DNA of 64,000 nt from Paenibacillus sp. PAMC 26794 (GCF_000316035.1 NZ_ANHX01000003.1:106588-170587); one strand, 5' to 3'. Counted from the stretch's first letter, positions 44,676 to 53,816 are shown. Notes: a model not told the origin generated them from the letters alone. Translations and numbers: made by a program.

Positions 44676-44720
44676 AAGCCCGACACAAGTTTGAGATTTC
44701 CTCAAAATTGTGTCGGGCTT
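44676..44720 (+). terminator. Terminator of the lipoprotein-reductase operon
   Basis: AAGCCCGACACAA and its exact complement TTGTGTCGGGCTT enclose a 19-base loop. Confidence 0.85.
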
Positions 44721-44763
44721 CGGCGTATGCTTATTGATAATAGCGACATATTCAAACCAAATA

Positions 44764-44803
44764 AAACAGCGCCACCTAAATCGTTCTGGTGGGCGCTGTT
44801 TGT
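44764..44803. terminator. Second hairpin, possible terminator
   Basis: AAACAGCGCCACC and GGTGGGCGCTGTTT pair around TAAATCGTTCT; T-rich after. Confidence 0.65.
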
Positions 44804-44876
44804 GTAATCTTTTTTGAGCTGGATAAAAAGTCTTGAATCCCAGACTGCCGATCTTGGCGAATGGAAAGAGGATTTT

Positions 44877-45270
44877 CTAAGGAACTCAGGACATCTTAAT
44901 TGGCCTTCAGGTCCTCTTTTTAAATTCTAAGGAACATCAGACACGTTATCTACCAAAATTCCCTAATAAAAACACTGAAAACGGCTTTTTAATCGGATAT
45001 AGAGTGTCTCAGGTTCCTTAGATTTCTGCAGGTGCTTCAAATCGTTGAATAAGACGCCTCAGATTCGTTAGCGCTCGCTCCATGCTATGATCTAACCGGC
45101 AGCGAGCCTAGAGGACGACCCTGAATCCCGCCCGAAGCGAAGCTTTTCATTATAAGGGAGAAATCTGCTTTTACGACGTCTTGATCGCTTGCTCGCACTT
45201 GAAGGGCACGTTCTCATACATTCAGGATTCAGTGCGCTTGCCTGTTCCGGACACGTTCAGGTTCGCTAAC
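44877..45270. repeat. Five imperfect copies of a CTAAGGAACCTGAGACA-type repeat
   Basis: In the 490-base gap without genes, five related about 24-base units occur. Plus strand at 44877-44900 and 44927-44951; minus strand at 44998-45021, 45047-45071 and 45247-45270. All begin near CTAAGGAAC or CTAACGAAT and go on to GAGACA/GAGGCG-like sequence. Their opposite orientations allow pairing into larger stems. No ORF or known riboswitch is seen here. The element is not recognised elsewhere in the window. Confidence 0.7.
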
Positions 45271-45294
45271 TTTTCTTAAATTTGAAGACTTGCT

Positions 45295-46269
45295 CTAATT
45301 CAGCTCAGTCTGTCCACTTGCGAGTCGATCTGCGATCTCTTCGGCCTGTAGAATGGAGGTATAGGGATCAGCGGTGAAATATTTATGGATATCCAGTTTG
45401 AAGATATGATTGTTCTGCACCGCAGGCAGATTGCCCCAGACGTTAGGCAACAGAGTGTGATCTTTCGAGCCTTCTGTAACCATCATCAGCAGGTAATCAC
45501 CCACGTACTCTCCGAATACTTCCGCGCTAGCTTCCAGGTTTTCTTTGCCTGGGTCCAGAAGATCTGACTTCACCTTGGGTGCCGGAGTCAGCCCTAGCAA
45601 TTCATAGGCAGCTCTTCCACCACGATTGGCACTGTTACCTATAATGGCTGGATTCTTCAAAAAGTTAAAATCGGCAACGGTAAAGGTGGCACTGTCTGGA
45701 ATCACATCTTTGATTTTGGCCTGAGCAGCTGCGATCCGCTGTTTAAACGATTTGTTCCACGCTATGGCTTCTGCTTGGCGATTCAGAATATCGCCCATGG
45801 CGGTCACCTCGGCTTCCATGGAATCATACTGATCGGGTACGAATACGACAGTCGGAGCGATTTTGGAATAGGTCTGGAATTTCTCCTGGTCCCATGTGAT
45901 AATCAGATCCGGTTCCAACTCTACCATTTTCTCAAGTGAAACCTCACTATGGTTACCCAAATCCGCGCTATCCACAAGTTTGTCACGCAGGAACATTCCA
46001 TAATCCAGCAGGCTGCTCGGCACACCAACAGGTGCTACGCCGACAGCCAGAACATGTCCTATATTCCAATCAACAACTACCCGCTCCGGGTTGAGGGGGA
46101 CTGTAACGTCTCCCATCATCGTGGAGAGTGTTCTTGTTTGCGGTGCGGTGTTTCCTGTTTCTGTTGTGACGGGTTCCACCGTCTCTTTCTGGGTGCAACC
46201 ACTAATGAATATGGCCATGATCAGCAAAACAGGCAGGGCTATACGATACCAAGCTTTCTTAAACAACAT
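45295..46269 (-). CDS. Ferric-siderophore-binding lipoprotein
   Basis: 324 aa. Lipobox ISGC (lipid Cys22), then a Thr/Glu tether and class III binding fold: GDVTVPLNPERVVVDWNIGH, ELEPDLIITWDQEKFQTYS, KIAPTVVF, GDILNRQAEAIAW. ATG 46269 after GAGGG; longer in-frame starts upstream have no signal peptide. A Fur box lies 15 bases upstream of the start. It is divergent from the Btr-like gene at 46471, whose sensor half is its nearest relative in the window (shared RVVVDWN, LEPDLIITW, IAPTVV, ILNRQ). No permease is adjacent. Confidence 0.92.
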   Translation of the reverse strand: MLFKKAWYRIALPVLLIMAIFISGCTQKETVEPVTTETGNTAPQTRTLSTMMGDVTVPLNPERVVVDWNIGHVLAVGVAPVGVPSSLLDYGMFLRDKLVDSADLGNHSEVSLEKMVELEPDLIITWDQEKFQTYSKIAPTVVFVPDQYDSMEAEVTAMGDILNRQAEAIAWNKSFKQRIAAAQAKIKDVIPDSATFTVADFNFLKNPAIIGNSANRGGRAAYELLGLTPAPKVKSDLLDPGKENLEASAEVFGEYVGDYLLMMVTEGSKDHTLLPNVWGNLPAVQNNHIFKLDIHKYFTADPYTSILQAEEIADRLASGQTELN

Positions 46270-46284
46270 GACAAACCCTCTTTC

Positions 46285-46303
46285 TAATTGATAATGATTT
46301 TCA
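46285..46303 (-). promoter_or_regulatory. Fur box of the 45295 lipoprotein gene
   Basis: TAATTGATAATGATTTTCA, a 7-1-7 match with one weak arm, just upstream of the start codon on the minus strand. Confidence 0.85.
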
Positions 46304-46397
46304 TTTAATATAACTCTAGAGGCAATCTTGCGATTGCACAATAACCGATTCGGAAGCGGAAGCATAACCATTTCAGAACTCAATCGACAGGTTGAAC

Positions 46398-46414
46398 TGA
46401 GAATGATTATCATA
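46398..46414 (+). promoter_or_regulatory. Fur box of the 46471 Btr-like regulator gene
   Basis: TGAGAATGATTATCATA lies 50 or so bases before the regulator start. With the box at 46285 it gives both divergent genes iron repression. Confidence 0.85.
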
Positions 46415-46470
46415 TATGATGAGGCGAAGCTTTGGATGTGGTAACGAGAAATAAAGAAAGGTCCATGACG

Positions 46471-48321
46471 ATGAACATAGAAGAATACGGGGCATTATGG
46501 GAGCATATAACGATCCGATTACTGGATATTCGAATCATTACCGTTAACATCACTGAAGATCCTAATACGTGGACGCTTCCCTCGAATGCTTTTTTATTAA
46601 TTACGAATGGCAAGGGAAAGATTTGGCTCGGTCAGGCAATGCATCACATCAAAGGGACATATATTCTGCACGCCTCCAAAGGAACGCGCCTGGATTGTCT
46701 GGCTAAGAAGCCGATGGAAATACATATGTTGTCTTATTCGTCACCAGAGTCAGAGAAGCCAAATACTGAAAGATCCCAAACATATACTGGGGTGGAGTCT
46801 TTGCAAGTAAGTTTTGGTTTTGAACCAGCGTGTCCATTGCCATTAATTGAAATCATGCAGTTGATATACAGACAATGGAATGAACTACAGTCAGCAGGCC
46901 GGATTCAAACCAAGGCGTTTTTCTACCAATGGCTCGCCGAGATGCTGAAACAAATGCAGGAGCAGAAGTTTAACGATGCTAAGCTGGATCGGGTAGATCA
47001 GGCGGTGCATTATATGAAATGTCACTACGGGGAACCACTCAAGATGGAACAGGTAGCTGAAATGCTGAATTGTAGTCCAAGGTATCTGAACCAATTGTTT
47101 CAGCTTCAATTAAATATGAGTCCCAGTCGTGTGCTGTCACAGATTCGGATGGAACAGGCATTAAAACTAATGGTGAGCACGAATGGGACCTTACAGGAAA
47201 TCGCGGAGAGAGTAGGCTATGAGAACGGCTACACGCTAAGTCGTTATTTCAAGAAACATTATGGTGTATCTCCTGAGTTTTACAGAAAGCGTCGAGAGTG
47301 CAGTGCTCCAGATGTAGCCCTGCAAACATCCCCACCACATGCCGTTCTGGAAAGTCATTATTCGGGATGGAGCGAACGAACGGTACCTATAGTTGAAGCT
47401 GACAAAAACCAGCCAAAACAGAAGATTATAGATCTACAAGGAGTCCAAGTGAGGAAACCCCCAGCGCCCGCGGTGCCAAGAGCCAGAACTCGGATACTTG
47501 CCACAAGCATGGGAGAGATTACAATACCGGACAAACCTAGCCGTGTTGTCGTGGACTGGAATTTGGGAGAAGTACTGGCATTGGGGATGAATCCTCTTGG
47601 AACGCCGCATTCACTCATTGAAAGCAACCAAATGCTGGAGCCTTATATCTATGACCAAGTACAGGATATCGGCAATCATAATTTTATCTCACTTGAAAAA
47701 GTGCTTGAACTGGAACCGGATCTAATTATCACCTGGAATCCTGCTGCCTACGCTTCCTATGCCCGGATTGCGCCTACGGTGGTCTATGGAGGGAGTGGGT
47801 ACGGCTCTGTCGCGGAGGAGATTCGAGAGATGGGACGTATTCTGAATCGCCAGACAGAAGCCGAAACATGGATTAAGGAATACGGGCGGAGAGTACATAC
47901 TATACAGCAAACCATCACGGGCAAGGTTTCCTCAGAGAAGACATTTACCATCATTGATCCGAATTGGGGAGAACATATTACCCTTGTGGGAAATACGGGA
48001 ACTCGTGGAGGTAAGGCAGCCTACGGGTTACTGAACTTGAAGCCAGCAGGCAAGGTTCGCCAGGAACTGCTGGAGCCGGGCCTGGAATACCTGGATATTG
48101 CGCGGAGTGCGGTAGGTGGGTACCTGGAGGACTACCTGTTGGTGTTGGATAATGGTCCAGTACATGGACTTGACCAATCTTCAGGCAAACCATGGCAGAA
48201 GTCCATCGAGACGGATCACTGCCGTGTTATTAGCCTTGACTGGAATAGATATTTCCTCTCCGACCCGTTGTCTGCGGTGCTGCAAGCCGAGGAAATGGCA
48301 GACCGGATTATGGCATATTAA
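46471..48321 (+). CDS. Btr-like AraC regulator with siderophore-binding domain
   Basis: 616 aa, no signal peptide. Cupin-like N-domain (SNAFLLITNGKGKI), AraC double helix-turn-helix (about 180-280: LKMEQVAEMLNCSPRYLNQL; LQEIAERVGYENGYTLSRYF), a linker of about 70 residues with a Pro-rich part (KPPAPAVPRA), then the binding domain (about 350-615). The last resembles the divergent lipoprotein at 45295 more than other neighbours. Expected role: iron-siderophore sensor activating that lipoprotein gene. Start is uncertain: ATG 46471 with AAAGG nine bases upstream, or TTG 46432 after GAGG. Confidence 0.88.
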   Translation: MNIEEYGALWEHITIRLLDIRIITVNITEDPNTWTLPSNAFLLITNGKGKIWLGQAMHHIKGTYILHASKGTRLDCLAKKPMEIHMLSYSSPESEKPNTERSQTYTGVESLQVSFGFEPACPLPLIEIMQLIYRQWNELQSAGRIQTKAFFYQWLAEMLKQMQEQKFNDAKLDRVDQAVHYMKCHYGEPLKMEQVAEMLNCSPRYLNQLFQLQLNMSPSRVLSQIRMEQALKLMVSTNGTLQEIAERVGYENGYTLSRYFKKHYGVSPEFYRKRRECSAPDVALQTSPPHAVLESHYSGWSERTVPIVEADKNQPKQKIIDLQGVQVRKPPAPAVPRARTRILATSMGEITIPDKPSRVVVDWNLGEVLALGMNPLGTPHSLIESNQMLEPYIYDQVQDIGNHNFISLEKVLELEPDLIITWNPAAYASYARIAPTVVYGGSGYGSVAEEIREMGRILNRQTEAETWIKEYGRRVHTIQQTITGKVSSEKTFTIIDPNWGEHITLVGNTGTRGGKAAYGLLNLKPAGKVRQELLEPGLEYLDIARSAVGGYLEDYLLVLDNGPVHGLDQSSGKPWQKSIETDHCRVISLDWNRYFLSDPLSAVLQAEEMADRIMAY

Positions 48322-48493
48322 TTGTCGCTCACGCAATGAGCAGTAAGACTTATCAACTAGATATTCCATATATGCATATCCTGAATTGAGCCAACCATAT
48401 ATGTGAATATCTGGTGAATTTCTTGCTGTATGAGTCCATGATGGTTTGTTCTCCATTATACTTAATGAAAACGGACGAGGAGATGGACTCCAG

Positions 48494-49036
48494 ATGAAAA
48501 AACAAATGTGGATCATTGCAAGTGTTGCAATTGTAATTGTGATCGGAACCTACCTGTTTGCAAGCAATATGGGCAAGGAAGAGGCGGGTACAGCCAATGC
48601 GCCCAACATCAGAAAATTGGTGGAAGATATCAGCACAGGTAAAGAGACACCTGAATCTGCCTCCATTAATGCCAAACAGTTAATCGTCACAGATCAAGAT
48701 AAACATACGACTACATATGATTTGCCTGAGAATGAATTTTTCCTTTCCATTGCACCCTATGTGGACCAGACCCATCCCTGTGCAATTCATAGCTTGACCG
48801 GTTGTCAGGGGGAAATGAGCAATAAGGAATTCAGTGTTACTATTCACGATTCTCAAGGCAACACTTTTATGAAAGATGAAGTGATTAAGTCTGGTGCGAA
48901 CGGATTTATGGATTTTTGGGTGCCAAGAGACAGAACCTATCTGATTCGTATTGTTCGAGATGGGAAGGTTGCAGAAACGCAATTGTCTACATACGAAAAT
49001 GATAATACATGCATCACTACGATGCAGTTGAGTTAA
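48494..49036 (+). CDS. CueP-like copper-binding protein
   Basis: 180 aa. N-terminal membrane anchor or uncleaved signal (MWIIASVAIVIVIGTYLFAS), then the CueP domain: HPCAIHSLTGCQGEMSNKEF with Cys96, His99 and Cys104, FMDFWVPRDRTYLIRI, and the ending TYENDNTCITTMQLS with Cys173. In Salmonella the three cysteines bind copper in the envelope. Here the protein faces outward. ATG after GAGGAG. It stands between iron-uptake genes, although CueP is a copper protein; no CueR-like site is seen. Confidence 0.85.
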   Translation: MKKQMWIIASVAIVIVIGTYLFASNMGKEEAGTANAPNIRKLVEDISTGKETPESASINAKQLIVTDQDKHTTTYDLPENEFFLSIAPYVDQTHPCAIHSLTGCQGEMSNKEFSVTIHDSQGNTFMKDEVIKSGANGFMDFWVPRDRTYLIRIVRDGKVAETQLSTYENDNTCITTMQLS

Positions 49037-49124
49037 TGCAAACAGGCAAGCAAGGGGAGGGGGGGCTTTGAGCTATCCCTTTCCTTTTTTATTTTATAAA
49101 AGAATAGGAATAAGGTACTTTGCA

Positions 49125-49153
49125 TTGACAAAAATCCATTCCTACGGCATAAT
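49125..49153 (+). promoter_or_regulatory. Sigma-A promoter of the siderophore ABC operon
   Basis: TTGACA, 17 bases, CATAAT; the Fur box starts eight bases downstream of the -10, over the likely transcription start. Confidence 0.85.
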
Positions 49154-49160
49154 CCAATAG

Positions 49161-49184
49161 TGATAATGATAATTGTTATCATAT
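49161..49184 (+). promoter_or_regulatory. Fur box of the siderophore ABC operon
   Basis: TGATAATGATAATTG joined to TTATCATAT: overlapping 7-1-7 palindromes covering the start of transcription, so iron-bound Fur would block initiation. Confidence 0.93.
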
Positions 49185-49213
49185 AAATACATATAAACAG
49201 GGGAGATAAAGAT

Positions 49214-50215
49214 ATGAAAAAAGGGTTAAACGGATTGTTGATCATGCTGGCCTTTGTGCTGGTTTTGGCGGGTTGTGGTAAAACCACGACTACAACAGAA
49301 CCAAGTCAAGGTACTGATTCGGGTAGTGCTCCGGCTGAGGAGACCGCAGGTCCTGTTACTGTGAAGCATAAACGTGGAGAGCTTAAGCTGGACAAGCCGG
49401 CAGAACGTGTTGTTACACTTGAATGGACATATACGGAAGATGTAGTTGCCTTGGGTGTTCAACCAGTAGGTAACGCAGATAACGCTAACTATAAAGTGTG
49501 GGTAACATCCGAAGCAGCACTGGATGACAGTGTAACGGATATCGGAACACGCAGTGAACCGAATCTGGAAGCTATTGCTGCATTGAAGCCAGATCTCATC
49601 ATTGCTAATGCAGATAATAATACGGCGGTCTATGATCAACTGAATGCAATTGCACCAACAATCGAATTCGATCCGTACGATGGAGACGGTTATAACTATG
49701 ATAAAATGACAGAAATTTTCAACTCGATTGCAACAGCTCTGGGCAAAGAAGACAAAGCAAAACAAGTTCTTAGTGATCTCGATCAGCACTATGTAGAGGC
49801 CAAAGAAAAACTGGCTGCTGCGGGTAAAGAAAACTTCAACTTTGCACTGACACAAGCGTTCACATATCAGAATGCAGTCAGCCTGCGCATGTTTACCGAT
49901 AACTCGGTTGTGATTGGTACATTGGACAAAATCGGACTGGTGAACGATTGGCAGCCGGATAAATTGGAAAACTACGGCTTCTCGACAGTAGGAATTGAGT
50001 CGTTGACCGCTGTAAAGGACAGTAACTTCATTTATATTACACAACCAGACGATGATGTCTTTGGCACAGCTATGAAGGATAACTCGGTATGGAATGGACT
50101 GAACTTCGTGAAGGACAAACGCACCTATCAACTGGATAGCACAACATGGACATTTGGTGGACCGATCTCCTCCAAAGTATTGGTTGATGGCGTAGTAGAG
50201 GCGATTACCAAATGA
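49214..50215 (+). CDS. Ferric-siderophore-binding lipoprotein of ABC importer
   Basis: 333 aa. Lipobox LAGC (lipid Cys20), a Thr/Ser/Glu tether, then a FeuA/YfiY-like binding fold: GELKLDKPAERVVTLEWTYT, ALGVQPVGNADN, ALKPDLIIANADNN, AIAPTIEFDPYDGDGYNYDK. ATG after GGGGAG. Its TGA overlaps the ATG of the permease gene, so the two are translationally coupled. Strong promoter with Fur box. It hands ferric siderophore to the permease encoded next. Confidence 0.93.
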   Translation: MKKGLNGLLIMLAFVLVLAGCGKTTTTTEPSQGTDSGSAPAEETAGPVTVKHKRGELKLDKPAERVVTLEWTYTEDVVALGVQPVGNADNANYKVWVTSEAALDDSVTDIGTRSEPNLEAIAALKPDLIIANADNNTAVYDQLNAIAPTIEFDPYDGDGYNYDKMTEIFNSIATALGKEDKAKQVLSDLDQHYVEAKEKLAAAGKENFNFALTQAFTYQNAVSLRMFTDNSVVIGTLDKIGLVNDWQPDKLENYGFSTVGIESLTAVKDSNFIYITQPDDDVFGTAMKDNSVWNGLNFVKDKRTYQLDSTTWTFGGPISSKVLVDGVVEAITK

Positions 50216-52260
50216 GTTCCGTTCAAGGATCTAAGCCAACGATGAATTGGCGCACAATAAGCATATATGGGGGCGGTCTAACCGCTCTCATCGTGCTTTT
50301 TTTTGTAAGTCTGTGTTATGGAGAGGCATCCATTCCTTTGCGTGTCGTTTGGGACGCACTTACAGGCAGACAGGATACATTAGAGCACAATATGGTCTGG
50401 GATTTGCGCATGCCGCGTACAGTGATCGGTATTCTTGCGGGTGGCGCACTGGCTGTTGCGGGCGCTTTGCTGCAAACGATTACTCGTAATCCACTGGCTG
50501 CTTCAGATACGCTGGGCATTAATGCAGGAGCGTACTTTGTGGTGGTGCTGGGAGTTATTGCTTTTCCAGGCCTGTTAAGTCAGTCGCCTTTTCTCTTCGC
50601 AGCTCTTGGTGGTCTGCTGGCAGCATTTGCGGCTTATTTCATGGGCGGCGGACGAACATCAAGCCCGGTTCGGCTTGCGTTGTCCGGTATGATTGTATCA
50701 ATGGTGCTTGGTTCATTCACAAGCGCATTACATATTTTTTTCTCCATGGAGACACAAGGGTTGTTCCTTTGGGGCTCCGGAACACTTGTCCAGAATGACT
50801 GGAGTGGTGTGTCCTATGCTTGGCCTTGGGTGATTGGCATTACTATTCTCGCGTTAATCTTGTCCAGACAATGGGATATGCTGGAGTTGGATGAATCAAC
50901 GGCTTCTTCCTTGGGACAAAAGGTTGCATTGGCTCGTGCAGGAGGGTTAATTCTCGCTGTATTGCTGGCTGCCGTGATTGTAAGTGTAATTGGGCCGATT
51001 GGCTTCGTGGGACTGGTCGCACCACATCTGGTTCGATTGAGTGGTGTACGTTCTAACCGATTACTTTTACCCGGTGTGTTCATATGGGGCGCAGCGCTCC
51101 TGGTTGGAGCAGATGTCCTCGCCAAGATGGTGCATAACTCCAGCATGGAACTGCCAACGGGTGCTGTTATGGCAATCATTGGTGCACCGTGGCTCATCTG
51201 GCTTGTTCTTACACGCATGAAGGCTGCAAACGGATCAGGCATGTCCACTTCAATGAGCACAGGAGGAGCTGCGCGTCGCTTTGCATTTGGCCCGATGGCT
51301 GTATTATTCTCAGTCATAACGGTTGTGCTTATCTTGCTCAGTACGATGTTTGGCGGTATGCGAATTCCGCTGGCCGATTGGTTACCAAGTCTGTTCCAAT
51401 CCGATGGACTGTTCTCCGCGTTGGTTCAGCTTCGGATTCCGCGTACCCTTGTTGCCGCAGGTGCGGGGGCAGCACTGGCAATCAGTGGTGTGCTCATTCA
51501 GATGGCGGTACGTAACCCGTTGGCGGATGCTTCTATTGTTGGTGTGTCCTCTGGTGCAGGGCTCGGAGCGATGATGGTCATTATTTTATGGCCGGGTCTT
51601 CCGATATACTTGCTGCCGATCGCAGCAATCGTTGGTGCCGCCATTGCCGCAGTGGTTGTGTTCTCCCTCTCTTGGAAGAAAGGGCTGAATCCATCTGCGG
51701 TTGTGTTGCTGGGGATCGCGATGTCTGCTATTGCTGGAGCAGGTATTCAGATTCTGATTGTCCGTGGTGCGGTATACGGTAGCAGCGGATATATCTGGCT
51801 GACAGGAAGCACCTATGCTCGTACCTGGGAACAGGTGAGGGTTATCGGATTATTTTTAGTTATTCTGGTACCGGTGGCTTGGTGGCTGGCACGCAGATTC
51901 GAACTGCTGGTATTCGACGACAATAGTGCATCCGGGCTTGGTCTCGGAGTACGTCGTACACGATTATTGGCCATGACAGTGGGTGTATTACTTGCAGCAG
52001 GTGCGGTTGCTTGTGTAGGAACCGTCGGTTTTATCGGTCTGATTGTACCCCATATGGTACGGCTATTGACGGGGAATAAGTTAAGAAGATCCATGTTCCT
52101 ATCCGCATTAGCGGGTGCAGTCATGCTGGTACTCGCCGATACAATCGGCAGAACCGTCATGGCACCGACAGAGATTCCATCAGGCATACTCATTGCGATC
52201 ATCGGAACACCGTACTTCCTGTATCTGATGTATCGTTCCAACTGGCGCAAGTCTGTATAA
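50212..52260 (+). CDS. Double FecCD-family siderophore permease (FhuB-like fusion)
   Basis: 682 aa with about 18-20 membrane helices in two homologous halves (about 15-335 and 350-680). Each half has the FecCD signature: RMPRTVIGILAGGALAVAGA and RIPRTLVAAGAGAALAISGV; then GPIGFVGLVAPHLVRL and GTVGFIGLIVPHMVRL. So one chain forms the whole membrane channel, as in FhuB, instead of two separate subunits. Start overlaps the lipoprotein stop (ATGA). No ATPase gene follows, so a shared ATPase of the YusV kind elsewhere is expected. Terminator follows. Confidence 0.94.
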   Translation: MSSVQGSKPTMNWRTISIYGGGLTALIVLFFVSLCYGEASIPLRVVWDALTGRQDTLEHNMVWDLRMPRTVIGILAGGALAVAGALLQTITRNPLAASDTLGINAGAYFVVVLGVIAFPGLLSQSPFLFAALGGLLAAFAAYFMGGGRTSSPVRLALSGMIVSMVLGSFTSALHIFFSMETQGLFLWGSGTLVQNDWSGVSYAWPWVIGITILALILSRQWDMLELDESTASSLGQKVALARAGGLILAVLLAAVIVSVIGPIGFVGLVAPHLVRLSGVRSNRLLLPGVFIWGAALLVGADVLAKMVHNSSMELPTGAVMAIIGAPWLIWLVLTRMKAANGSGMSTSMSTGGAARRFAFGPMAVLFSVITVVLILLSTMFGGMRIPLADWLPSLFQSDGLFSALVQLRIPRTLVAAGAGAALAISGVLIQMAVRNPLADASIVGVSSGAGLGAMMVIILWPGLPIYLLPIAAIVGAAIAAVVVFSLSWKKGLNPSAVVLLGIAMSAIAGAGIQILIVRGAVYGSSGYIWLTGSTYARTWEQVRVIGLFLVILVPVAWWLARRFELLVFDDNSASGLGLGVRRTRLLAMTVGVLLAAGAVACVGTVGFIGLIVPHMVRLLTGNKLRRSMFLSALAGAVMLVLADTIGRTVMAPTEIPSGILIAIIGTPYFLYLMYRSNWRKSV

Positions 52261-52274
52261 AAAGTTCAAACCTG

Positions 52275-52300
52275 AAGCCTGCTCCCCGAGCAGGCTTTTT
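52275..52300 (+). terminator. Terminator of the siderophore ABC operon
   Basis: AAGCCTGCTC, loop CCC, GAGCAGGCTT, then T-rich. Confidence 0.9.
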
Positions 52301-52436
52301 GCTGTCACGGTATGCCCTCCAGCCATGATCTTATGTTCCTGTTTAACCCGGTTGCATAGATATTGGATCATTGGACCTGACGTGTGGTACCCACAGATAA
52401 CCTCACCCGATGAATGTCTACTCCCGCACGAAATGA

Positions 52437-52522
52437 CAAAATCCCCTCACGTCTACAAGAAGTAGAGTTCACGATATCAAACGTGAAACTCTTACTCCCT
52501 GTGGACCTTGAGGGGATTTTGG
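52437..52522. terminator. Long composite hairpin at the aminotransferase end
   Basis: CAAAATCCCCTCA and TGAGGGGATTTTG form the outer stem; inner GTAGAGTTCACG and CGTGAAACTCTTAC pair too. It starts 28 bases after the aminotransferase stop on the minus strand and ends in TTTTG there. Confidence 0.7.
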
Positions 52523-52549
52523 CTTGAGCACATTCGAATCGTACTCCCG

Positions 52550-53722
52550 TTAGCTGGATTTCAGAATCCCGCTGTCATCGACGGATTGTACCGCTTGTTG
52601 CAATATTTCATTATCCTGAACGAGGGCGAAGCGCACATACCCTTCACCTGAAGGACCAAAGGCACTGCCTGGGGTTGCGATGACTCCTGCATGTGTAACC
52701 AGATCCATGGCAAATTGCTCCGAGCTGTCGTAGTGCGCCGGAATCCGGCTCCAGACGAACATCGTTGCTTCAGGTTTGGCAATCGGCCAACCCAGACTGC
52801 TGAAGCCTTCACAGAGGATGTCTCTGCGCTGTTCATAAATAGCTCTGACCCGTTCAACCTCAGATTGATCACCGGTAATGGCGGCAATTGCTGCTTTTTG
52901 GATCGGTAGGAACATCCCGTAATCCATATTGGATTTTAGCTTTTTCAGCATGGAGACCATGGTTGTATTGCCCACACAGAAGCCGATTCGAGCTCCTGCC
53001 AGTCCGTACGTTTTTGACAGGGAATTGAATTCCACACCGACGTCCATGGCGCCAGGGAAAGCGAGGAAGCTTCCACATGACTTTCCGTCAAACACGAGCT
53101 CGCTGTACGCATTATCGTGAAGCACGATAATATCATACTTCTTGGCAAAGGCAATCAGGTCGAGATAGAACTGATCCGGTGCCATCGCAGTTGTTGGATT
53201 GTTAGGATAGGAGACCAGCATGAATTTTGCTCGATGAGCGATATCTTCCGGTATATCCTGAAGTTGAATAACATACCCGTTTTTTTCTTTTTGCGGCATA
53301 TAATACAGCTCTGCTCCGGCTAATAAAGGTCCATCAGCGAAGACGGGATAGCAGGGGTCAGGGACCAGCACCAGATCACCTTCATCGACAATGGAGAGGG
53401 ATATATGTGCCAGCCCTTCCTGTGAACCGAGCAAGGAACAGATTTGTGTTGCCGGGTCTAACTCGACCTGATAGCGTTGCTTGTACCAATCGCTTGTAGC
53501 TTGCAGCAACTCACTCTGATCATTCACAGCATATATATAATTAGCCGGATCAGCTGCGGCCTCGCACAGTGCAGTTATAATATGCTGCGCAGGTGGGATA
53601 TTCGGCGTACCCACACTGAGATCAATAACGGGCTGCCCGTTCTCCAGTCTGCGGCGCTTGATCTCCAGCAGCCGGGTGAAAATTCCTTCGTTGAAATGAT
53701 CCATTCGTTTGGCAAAGTTCAT
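52550..53722 (-). CDS. PLP-dependent class I/II aminotransferase
   Basis: 390 aa. Fold type I aminotransferase with substrate loop VIDLSVGTPNIPP, SYPNNPTTAMA, Schiff-base Lys237 in NSLSKTYGLAGARIGF, and C-terminal Arg in GEGYVRFALV. It resembles the LL-diaminopimelate/aspartate aminotransferase group (DapL, PatA and YugH relatives). The amino donor cannot be named from this alone. ATG with GGAGG 13 bases upstream, slightly long spacing. Monocistronic; the next gene upstream on that strand is the chemotaxis receptor. Confidence 0.88.
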   Translation of the reverse strand: MNFAKRMDHFNEGIFTRLLEIKRRRLENGQPVIDLSVGTPNIPPAQHIITALCEAAADPANYIYAVNDQSELLQATSDWYKQRYQVELDPATQICSLLGSQEGLAHISLSIVDEGDLVLVPDPCYPVFADGPLLAGAELYYMPQKEKNGYVIQLQDIPEDIAHRAKFMLVSYPNNPTTAMAPDQFYLDLIAFAKKYDIIVLHDNAYSELVFDGKSCGSFLAFPGAMDVGVEFNSLSKTYGLAGARIGFCVGNTTMVSMLKKLKSNMDYGMFLPIQKAAIAAITGDQSEVERVRAIYEQRRDILCEGFSSLGWPIAKPEATMFVWSRIPAHYDSSEQFAMDLVTHAGVIATPGSAFGPSGEGYVRFALVQDNEILQQAVQSVDDSGILKSS

Positions 53723-53816
53723 GATGATGATTCAGCCTCCAATCCTCTTCGTACACATATTCATTAATAATAAATGGACAGCGACTAAAAGAGAAGAGCA
53801 GGGGGAAGCTTGCGGA

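Noticed and set aside
49226..50131. 301-codon minus-strand frame inside the siderophore lipoprotein gene
   Set aside because: It mirrors a clear gene with signal peptide, Fur box and operon context; the translation is low-complexity Cys/Ile-rich and matches nothing.
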